Assembly: GCA_964057225.1 (NCBI GenBank)
Contig: OZ059899.1
Coordinates: 5,952,001-6,016,000 of the forward strand
Direction: 5' to 3'
Length of the DNA: 64,000 nucleotides
DNA from: Auanema rhodensis
Taxonomy: Eukaryota > Nematoda > Chromadorea > Rhabditida > Rhabditidae
Part shown: positions 55,201 to 64,000 of the stretch, one piece after another
How the letters are laid out: each line of letters starts with the position of its first letter
Numbering within the stretch: the first letter of the stretch is position 1
The notes under the pieces: model-generated
Told to the model about the DNA's origin: nothing
What the model saw: the letters and a program-made list of their open reading frames with translations, nothing else
Databases searched by the model: none
Made by a program: the position numbers and the translations under genes

Positions 55201-58200
55201 TTAGGCATGGAAAAAATGCGTTTTCGGAATACTCTTCCTCCCAAAGCACGATAAGCAGCTACATTATCGACAAGATGTTTACTCGATGAGTTTTTGATAA
55301 AGTCATGTCTTGGATAAGATGGAGGACGAATCTATAAAAAAAAAACAAAATAAAAATGAAATCAATTATTTTATTCAAAACTCACAGGTTTATCCATTTC
55401 CTCTTTCTCTCTAACATCTTTCTCTTCATCATTAGCAATTTCTTTAAAATCTTCCTCAACACCAAATCGATAGAGTGGTTGCTTAAAATATGGTAAGAGG
55501 GTGCAGTTTCTGTAACATTTTATATTATAATTCATCTCTGAGTTGTGAAACAGTAAACTAACCGGCCACGAATAGTTTCTAAGAATGGTGGCTCAAAACG
55601 TATGAAAGGAGATAATTCTAATATACTGTCTGATAAAGCAAGTTCAAATTTGGACTAAATATAAAGAAAAATTAACTTAATTTAAACTTAAATAGTACCT
55701 GTTCTACATTATTGTCAATGTTTTCAGCTCTTGTTAAACAAACATCACAATTGCATTCCTCATTAACAGATATGCGACAACTAAAAAATGTAATTTGGGA
55801 AAAACTCGAGCATCAAAATTACCCGAAAAGTGATAAGAAAGATTTTTCCAATTTTGAAGAATAAATTAAAGAAATCATAAAATGGAGAACACGCTTCACA
55901 GCTCGAAGCTCTCGCATATCGTTTCCTTTCAATAATACAGAGCATCCTCTTTCTGGTGGGCAGTCGTTGAATATCTAGATTTGGAACTTAAAGAAGGAGT
56001 AAAAAAAAAGTTACTAAGAGTATTTTCTTTCGACCGTTCTTGAGATTCACTGTAATTTGCTTGAAAACTGGGCAGAATCCAATATTTTGTTGTATGAGTT
56101 GGGCATCAGACGATGGCAAAATATCAGCTCCAGTAGACCGGGCAACTCTACGTAGTACACTGGAAAAAATCGAAAAGAAAATAAGAAAACATTAAAAAAC
56201 AATACTTTTTTTTAACATTGATGACAACTGCAACCCCTGCTTTATGTAAAAGTTGAGCTGCAACCCTAGATACTACACCTTCAACTAAGAGAAGGGATGG
56301 TCTTCTGGATAAAATACGATCAACCTAATACGTAGAAAAGAAAGCTATATTTGTTTAGTTGAAAATTACTTGTTTAGAGAGAAATTCTGATTCCTGGCAA
56401 ATTATAGGTTCAATCGATGATAATTTATCCTGAACTCTTTCATATTCAATAGAGCCAGCAACAATCATAACAGAAGCATTTTGAAGCTCCGAGCTCATTG
56501 AGCTATGAATGACAGATTTTGTTGAAACAACTCCCCACAATGTCTAACACAGAAAAAAATATTATTGAATATATTTTTTAAAAAAACCTCCGCAGTAGGA
56601 CAACTTGCACTGACATGTAACTTTTTTACATGAACATAAGAAAGAATATTCATCGAATCTTTGGCTTTATCTACGTTTATTCTCAGAGTATGTGAAATAC
56701 GCCTAGCTAGAGTAATCAAAATCGGTTTCCATCTGTAAAAACTGAATATAATAATTTTGTTATTTTCAATTACTAGCCTTTCATCATTTATACATTCCCG
56801 TTGAAACAGATAATCTAACATTTTCTCAGCTCTTTCTTCGAAAGCCCTGTCGATATCTCCATCAAACGCTCTCATATTTTTGCCAATCAAAGGATTAGAT
56901 ATTCTGATATTGTAACAATAATTAATTAAATAGCTGAAAAATAATACTTTCTATCAACGGACTCTCTACTATTTTTGTTCTTTTCGTTCATTTCGAGAGG
57001 AGATATGGAATCAAAGTCAACCGTAGATATTCGAGCTATATCGTCCTGAGGTGGTTCGATGGAAAGCTAAAAAAATATATTCGCATATTGTATTTTTTCG
57101 TCTTACTTCTTCTTTCATGAGATTAGCGGTAGAATTTTGTCCTGAATCCATATTTCTGAACCAATCCGGACCCGACTCTTCTTCTTCACACAAAGAGGAG
57201 CTAGTAAGCTGCAATAAAACAATAATAATGTAAAAAATTTTTAAAAATACGTTTCGTCTGCTTTTATTTAAGGTTCCTTCGTGTTGCGCATATAAATCCT
57301 GAACACTCAATAATGTAAGCGGTTCTTGAGGTACTTTTGGGGGGAAAGAAAGAGAGTTTTCTCTTTCTGGGCTAGAAGCTGATTTCATTTCCGGCGGCCG
57401 AGACCACATCAGACCTCCTAAACTGTTTAAGTATCAAAATTGTTGAAAAAAAAAGCAACCTCCAGAAACTGTAGAAATTACAGCAGATGAAACCGTTTGT
57501 TCAGGTTGCATAGGTTCTTCGGAGACGAAACTAGTTGTTAATACTGGCACAGCTGGAAGACAATGTTTTTATCTTGTTTTTTTGACAGTTAGACTGATGA
57601 CTTACAAGGTGCTGTCATTTCCTCCGATCCATGCCGCATATCAGCATCAGATGGTAAGTATTGAGCCATCATTTTTGCACAATATTCGCATAATCTTAAA
57701 TCGCCAGTATATCCTGAAACATACATTCGTTTTCAAGGTATGCGTTGCCTCTTATATACCTAAAGTAGCTCCAGGAACGTGTATATTACAGCATTTAGAG
57801 CAGAAAATTTGCCCACAAAGTCTGCAGTGATGCCTTCTTCTAAAATATTTTTTGTTTTATATTTCATATTATGTCCTCTGGCATTAATACCTCAAAGTTG
57901 TAAATCTCTCTTCACATTGATAGCATTCCTTACCAGTAGAGTCAGGCATCCAATACTGCTCTGAAGTATAAGCTATATTGAGTTAGATTATTCCCAACTA
58001 ACTAAAAGAGCTTCGATTATAGTCAACAAGCCCCCGTGATGGTTTGGGGTTTCCTCCTTTGAAGATACTTGTCAACTTACGAGGTAGCATTCGTTTAACC
58101 TTATCAGAATCCTGGCTCCCTGAAGAAATAATACTAGCAAAATCATGCAAAACTAACTAACCAATGCTAACATTGTCCGGAGCTATATTATTAGAATTCG

Positions 58201-58545
58201 ATGAGGTAGATTCAATGTTATCGTTGACCTTCAAAAGTATTTTCAACAACATCAGTGATATTTATGAAAAATACCTCTTTTCTGTTTTCTGCATCGCCAG
58301 AAGTTTGATTGGAAGAAATTGATGACGACGGAACATTTTGTTCCACAGCAGGTGCCCCTTCCGATCGCCATAAACGATTAAAAAGCGAAGAAAATACTCC
58401 TGGTGCTTAAATATAATAATGAATCCCGGTACATTTTGATACGATAGCTACCTGTAGTACCAGAATCTTCAAGATCTTCATCCTCTTGTAAACGGGCAAA
58501 GAATGTTATATTGTCACCTACATTGCTAGCAGCGGATTGCTGCAT
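52238..58545 (-). CDS. ppk-3: PIKfyve / Fab1 / PPK-3: phosphatidylinositol 3-phosphate 5-kinase
   Basis: Makes PtdIns(3,5)P2 on endolysosomal membranes. The start at 58545 (MQQSAASNVGDNITFFARLQ) is followed by Ser-rich linkers. The FYVE finger comes next (WMPDSTGKECYQCEERFTTL, then RRHHCRLCGQIFCSKC and LRLCEYCAKMM), spanning about 57640-57960. Then a TCP-1/Cpn60-like domain (LRRVARSTGADILPSSDAQL, VFLGTF-type segments, about 56000-56900), a PIKfyve-specific Cys-rich region (FVVQNGTNE...CEVPMLDHS) and the lipid kinase at the C-terminus. The kinase shows GGKSGSFFYRTQDDRFIVKQ, VMDYSLLVGVDE and GIVDYMRTYTLDKK, and it ends TGLGSAVSY at 52238. About 30 exons with short introns. The symbol follows the single C. 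elegans orthologue by domain architecture. Confidence 0.93.
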
Positions 58546-59064
58546 ATAAAGCTACAAGTTTACTTTGTTGTTAGATTAATCAGTCAATTTCTTAAGTATT
58601 CATAGACAAAAAAAAGAAAAAAGCAGGAGCACAAAATATCTGATGAATTTAATAACAATCAGCCATATGCGGTACAAGTATCTTTCATCGAATAATGTCT
58701 TAGTTAAACAAAAACTCTTGAATCTTATTGGTAAAAATAATCAACTAACAGCTATCATAAAATTTCATATCAAGCTTACAATAAATTTTCCAGATTCAAA
58801 CTCCATGAAATTTTTAAACCTTATTAAATTACCATATTCCACAGCACCCTCTATCTTTACGCTATGGTTTTTAAAGGTCTATGTTTTCTCATCAGAGCTC
58901 AACTTGAGGTGAGTACACCATTTCTTTTAATTTGAAATAAATTTTTAATATCAATAATTAGAAAACTAGCCGTTTCAAAATAATTTTGGATAAAATAACT
59001 ATAATAATAAAATGATGGTTTTTTTAATGATGTAATATTTTATTCACTTGCTTACTAAGCGTAC
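58546..59064. other. PIKfyve upstream gap
   Basis: About 520 bp, AT-rich. An 89-codon plus-strand frame (58643-58912) is rich in Ile/Leu/Asn/Lys, as expected by chance at this base composition. I see no splice-supported gene. Confidence 0.4.
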
Positions 59065-59373
59065 TTAGACTTTATTAAACAACTGATCCAAGGATTTTTT
59101 CAACTTTTCATTGTTATACTCGATATTGTTTTTTTTCTTCATTTGAGCTGGTGTATTGAAAGGAGTAGCACTAAAAAATTATGTTCACCATTGTTTTACA
59201 TATTTGAAAACCTGGTAATAAAATGAGTAGAAAAGTCTTGCGGAGAAGTATCATTCTTCGATTTACTTAATTTTATTTTAACAAAGAAAAATATTTTTAC
59301 CTTACCGTGCATTCTGAATCAATTTTTCATTTACTTGTTCAAATATGTTTTTATCCAAAGTTGTCGGCACACC
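59065..59373 (-). CDS. 3' part of a small unrecognised gene
   Basis: Three in-phase exons, about 59306-59373 (partial), 59212-59265 and 59065-59170, encode a hydrophilic protein. It contains KNIFEQVNEKLIQNARKSKN, then DTSPQDFSTHFITSATPF, and ends KKSLDQLFNKV at 59065. Both introns have good GT/AG borders (donors gtaagg and gttttc; acceptors ttaag and tttag) and phases match, so coding is likely. The 5' end is not resolved: ATG AAT CCG AGA near 59434 precedes a donor, but no AG acceptor joins it to the frame. A sequence error or a non-AUG/other start is possible. Confidence 0.45.
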
Positions 59374-59724
59374 AAAATATTACGATTCATATATATTACT
59401 GATTAATTGTTAATCTTACTCTCTCGGATTCATTGTGTCCAACCGGTTCGATTAAGTAATTTTATGAAAATGAAGCCAATATGTTATTTTGCTTTATTTG
59501 TTCATTGAAGAGTTTTGTTATAAAAGTTCAAGTCTAATTCATTTAATCACAATTCATAGACAAATAAATTTAGCTTCAGTTTAAAATCACTAACATGTCG
59601 CACGTTTATTCAGCTAAAAAACTGAAATACAGAGATCGATATTGAAGTTTGTCACATTGATACTGTTTTAAGGTGACAGAAAAAATTAATGTGGTTTTAA
59701 TTCAGAGTTGAAAGCATATTTTTG
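59374..59724. other. Gap between the small gene and the neuropeptide gene
   Basis: AT-rich, both neighbours on the minus strand. It contains the unresolved 5' end of the small gene and the 3' UTR of the neuropeptide gene. Confidence 0.35.
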
Positions 59725-60367
59725 CTAATATAGGAGTCTCTTCAATCTCGCAATATCTGAAGTTTGATCTCCATTATCACGGTCAGGACGCAGAATGGCA
59801 GCTAATAGACCTTCTCGACGAACTGGTAGTTGACACTGAATCGGTGAAAAGTAGCAATTACGGTACTCGTTTCTTCTGTAAAATAAACATAAATAATTTA
59901 TATAATGTAATTTGTGATAAAATTCAATTACTATAATAAAAATCTAATATTCACCTTTGAGCGAGTACTTCCAATTGAGGTAATTTTTTCCGAAGACTGT
60001 TTGTAACTCTATACCTGTAAACGACATATTTACATTTAATAAATAACATTTGCTGCAATTGGCAAAATAATAAACCATCCATGTTATTAGGTTTTATTTT
60101 ATTTTTATATAATTACATATTATATCAGAAGTTTGGTTATTTTGTTTAAATATCAATAAAAATGCGTGATACTAGAAAATGCCATTGGAATTTATTTAAT
60201 AAAGCAAATATGCAAAAAAAGTTTAGAAAATACCTCATAATTGGATTAATTTTATCAATTTCTTGACGAATCGGTTCTTGATATTCAATATCTTGTGTAC
60301 ATTCAGCAAATGAAACGAAGCAGACCACGATGGCAAAGAGTACAGCCGACATAGTGATGTGACCCAT
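59725..60367 (-). CDS. Allatostatin-C/somatostatin-like neuropeptide precursor
   Basis: Secreted neuropeptide precursor of 114 residues from three exons (60234-60367, 59955-60014, 59725-59875) with all phases matching. The signal peptide is MGHITMSAVLFAIVVCFVSF, with cleavage probably near AEC-TQ. After an acidic spacer there are dibasic sites (LRKKLPQ and LAQRRNEY). The core peptide is NEYRNCYFSPIQCQLPV, followed by RR. It has two cysteines six residues apart enclosing YFSPIQ, matching the arthropod allatostatin-C consensus CYFNPISC with the same disulfide ring size. The tail after the ring (QLPV) differs from the arthropod CF end. A charged C-terminal peptide ends KRLLY. The family is known to act on somatostatin-type GPCRs; which nematode nlp gene this is I cannot say. 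Confidence 0.78.
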
Positions 60368-63300
60368 CGTCTGAATTTCTTCTTCACTAAATTAAAAGTT
60401 TTATTTAGTGTTTTGTGAGTATAGTTTTAAAATATAAGCAAAAATAACAAATGAATATATATATTTATATATATATAGGTAAGTGTTTATTGGACGGTTT
60501 AAGTGTTTACATGATATTATCTATAGCAATTTTTAGATGGTGTATATTTTTTGAAGCATTATAAAAAATCTAGGATGTTCTGCCCAGGGAAATTGAACTC
60601 GAAAGAACTGCCATTGATGTAATAGGTTTTGAATTTCGGAAATGAATTTCAATGTGGGAGTTTTCCGGAAAAGGTTAATCTTAATATAGTCAGCGGAAAT
60701 AAGTTGCCAGGTTTGGCAAGCGTAAAATGTTGGAGTGGGTGGTTAGTTCAGAATAAAAAATTTAGACCAAATTGGGAATTATACAAAAATGGAAGTAAAA
60801 TGAGTGTAGTACACAAACGCATTGATTTCCAGTGGACTTATGGAATGAATCTTAGATGAACAATATAATCTGCATATTCTCAATCCGCCTAGTTTTTGGT
60901 CTGCAGATTTAGGCTTTTGTGAATTAAAAAAAAGGTATTAAATCGCGTGGGTGATCATTGTGAACATCGTTTGAGAACACTATGCCTATACTTCAACTGA
61001 TATAGTGAAGAATGAGTAGGAGGGTGACGATTGTGGTCATCTAAATCCGGAATAAAATGTTAAGCTATCACATTGTTCTAAATATAATAGAAACAAACTC
61101 ATATAAGTAATGAACAATGTGGAAAAAAGTGTTTATACTCACGTATTCGTATATGTAAATGATTTAATCAATGATAAACATGAATATAAAAGCTTTTGAA
61201 TAACATTCAAATAACTACTTAAATTCCATAGCTATTTCAAAACGGATCATATTTAAGTTTTAGAGAAGAATCAATTTATATTATATTTATCTCAATTCCT
61301 AGAACAAATATGCATAGATCATATACACAAAATCTATATTTTTCAAACGTAGCAATTAGAGGAAGTAGCATACGTAAACTCCACCGGAAATGATTATATT
61401 TAAAGTTTGGAGGAAACGTTTCAAAACTAAAGCGTATTTTCAAAAAGCCCATAAACGAAAAAGAAATAATCAGATACTATGTTTAACCTTTGAGTAGATT
61501 TTAGGTATTCGTTTTGTATTTAAACTTCAAAAGAGGAGTGCCAATAAATAATTAGAGGTAAGAAAACGGAAAATTTGACTATGCTATCGTTAAAGGACAG
61601 AATGAAATCATTTTTGACTAAACTCAAGTTTTGACTTATAATTGAAAATGATATAAAGATTTACAAAGACAATTACTAAAGTGGAAAGAGATAATTATGA
61701 TTTTAACTACTCAGGCGAAAGTTTAGATCTACATGAGGACATTGTATACTACTTATATCTCACAAATAGATAAATAGCCTTCAAATGACATCTTATAGGA
61801 AGTACACATACTTTAAATAAAGCTGATAAGGAGTAGTCAAATATTTACAACCTTAAAAGAATACGAGGATGTACAAGGGTGAAATCATTTAAAGAACATG
61901 AAAGATAGATTATAGCTAAACAAGCTTTGTTACAATGATATAAGCTTGACTAAATTAAGCTAATAGCTAACAGCTATTCTATACAAGCCATATATTTTCT
62001 ATTGTAAGCAATGAGTGAATAATGAAATAAGAGTAGTTTGATATGATAGGCGTTTGAGCATATGTCCATGTACAAGTTGCAAGTATATATATGGACATAG
62101 ATATAGATATAGTTACATATAGATAAACATACATATGTATACATGTATATATGCAATAGTTTGCTTCTGATGGCAACAGATGACGTAAACGAAGAAAAAT
62201 ATATATTCAAAAAGGCCGTAATAATTATGAGATAATTTTTTTTATTTATTCACAATATTAAATTTTGATTTTAATTTTACACTCAAAAATGTCAACAACG
62301 AATTAATTGAATGTTTAAGTATTGGCTAGTAGCAGCTAAAAAAAACGATGTTTGACGAGATAACGAACTGAAGTTACTATAGCATTATGAGTGAATACTA
62401 TTATTAATGTCGCAAAATGATTTTTGTCACATGGTTATTTTACAAATCTGGTAAAAGAGGATATAACACTTTGATATTTTCTGTATATATATATATTTAT
62501 ATGTATATGTACATTGATCTAATGTACAATCCAAAGATCATCTTTTAATAAAGTTTCAATTTCTTCATCCAGTTGCATGCTGCATTCTTGAATGTTAATT
62601 TATCAATATGAGTGTTAAACTGGCTCACATCACTTAAGATGAAGTTATTACGAAGATCCAGCATGCATATGCATAATATCATTATGCAATCTATGAAGCT
62701 AAATAATTAGCTTTTTGAGAACGTTGTATGATGATATCAGCATACAAATATCAATTACGCATATATGAGGATGTTTTTTGGGTTTATGAGATATTTTGAA
62801 AAATAGTTTTTCTAATTTTAATAAGCAAAATCTGAAACATATATGTTATGTTTATTCATTCTGCTCTTTGATAATCAATCTTCCTAGAGATGAAAACTCA
62901 CTTGCTGCTATGAAATCTAATTAAAACAGGATGATTATTCGGATACACAACTAGGACCACATATAATAAAGAAAGATATCAAAACTATTGACATGACATC
63001 AAATTTTCTCACATATATATATACATACACATATGAAGTTAACTCCGAAATCTCAAAAGAAATAGCTGCATCAATATAGGTTTTCTAGCTTCTGCACTTC
63101 TGTTGACGGGAATATATAATGTTAATATAATCTTTTCGAAAGGAACTAGTTAAGTAAAAAGACAGAAGATCTTACAAAATTGTGCTATTAGATAAGTAAT
63201 AGAAGCTCAGTAACGAAAAAGCTTTTTTTATTTTTAAATTAGTGGCTTCATTCACATATATTTTGTTTGACGTAGTAAGCTGAACAACTACAACTTCTAC

Positions 63301-64000
63301 TACTTTAAATAAGTAGGAGTAGAAATTAAAATAGAAGAAACTTTGATATGATAGAGCACGGCATTATTTATATTAAATCTGTGAGCATAGTGATATGAAG
63401 TATTTGAAATCTTAAGTAATTCTTAGTCGTAGTTTCAACACTTAAATGCCATTATTTCATCACATAGAGTAAATGTCAGGTCTTTAGTGAAATCTGTATA
63501 TACTTCAAAGTCTAACATTGAGTGTTTTTATCTTATGTTATTCTTGTTGAATATAATTAATCACGTCATATGAAAAGAAGACAAAAGAAGTACTGAAAGG
63601 TAATGAACTAATCTTGAGGGCGGATGAAAAAGAACTTACATGTATATGCATGCAATTCAAGTAGCAATTTTTGTTCAATAAGGTTGAAGAGGAATCCGAA
63701 AGACTGAGACGAAAAGCAATAAAAAAATCTAATCAGGTGAATTTGTATTTTGCTTTCTGGAAAAAAAAAGTATGTTTTCTTATTTCTTTGAAAATAAATT
63801 GCTTTCAAAAAAACCAGTTGTAAATGAATATCAAAATAAGCTGGCTTTCATTGCCAGAAGTTCTTTTTTGTATATGAAACTAATAAGATGTATTTATATC
63901 TCTAGGAAACATATAAGATAATGACGGAATTGAATACAAAAATATAATAAAGCTTTGATATTTATCCAAATGTATTTATATGTTCATACTAAATATACTA
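60368..64000. other. 3.6 kb gene-free right end
   Basis: Upstream side of the neuropeptide gene. Very AT-rich with several TA microsatellites (about 60458-60478, 62100-62160, 62480-62510, 63015-63035). The short frames (for example 60629-60859 plus) show no family or splice support. It probably contains the neuropeptide promoter; nothing else is recognised. Confidence 0.4.

Noticed and set aside
58643..58912. 89-codon plus-strand ORF
   Set aside because: Ile/Leu/Asn/Lys composition expected from AT-rich noncoding DNA; no splice or family support.
60629..60859. 76-codon plus-strand ORF upstream of the neuropeptide gene
   Set aside because: Some protein-like stretches, but no homology that I recognise, no flanking exons and no transposase motifs.
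62080..62160. CRISPR-like or satellite array of ATAT/GTAT words
   Set aside because: Simple AT-rich microsatellite-like sequence with no regular unit and spacer structure; the genome is eukaryotic.

Overview
This window looks like nuclear DNA of a nematode. The evidence is small introns (mostly about 38-50 nt, GT/AG) in nearly every gene, AT-rich flanks, two cuticle collagens with the nematode N-terminal domain and GGA/CCA-biased Gly-X-Y codons, a CPG-type eggshell proteoglycan and a nematode-style beta-tubulin. The species cannot be named from the sequence. All gene models were spliced by eye with reading phase checked at most junctions, so product calls are firmer than single exon ends.

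Left part (1-14.4 kb): the first nine exons of a beta-tubulin gene (minus strand, cut off by the left edge), a chitin-binding chondroitin proteoglycan with a Ser-Gly-Glu array (minus), then on the plus strand a NEMF/Rqc2 homologue (ribosome quality control) and two disordered or membrane-anchored pieces that may be one unrecognised gene. A 3.5 kb gene-poor stretch follows.

Middle part (18-35 kb): a neuromedin-U-type GPCR (plus), then six minus-strand genes with 230-380 bp gaps. Listed from high to low coordinate they are a Cys-loop ligand-gated channel, an FUBP/KSRP-like four-KH protein, a WDR6 homologue, a DPF/BAF45 (dpff-1-like) chromatin protein, a single-pass membrane protein and mitochondrial ATP synthase subunit b. 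Several are housekeeping genes spaced like a nematode polycistronic unit.

Right part (35-64 kb): a small single-pass membrane protein with very long introns (minus), a U2SURP/SR140 splicing factor (minus) with a whole collagen gene nested in one intron on the opposite strand, a second, almost identical collagen (plus), a PIKfyve/PPK-3 lipid kinase (minus), a small unplaced gene fragment, and an allatostatin-C/somatostatin-like neuropeptide precursor (minus). The last 3.6 kb has no recognisable gene.

The most interesting points are the allatostatin-C-type precursor, tyrosine at codon 167 of the beta-tubulin, the near-identical collagen pair with one copy nested in a splicing-factor intron, a GC-AG intron in the receptor gene, and several GC-rich hairpin-bearing patches in otherwise AT-rich noncoding DNA.
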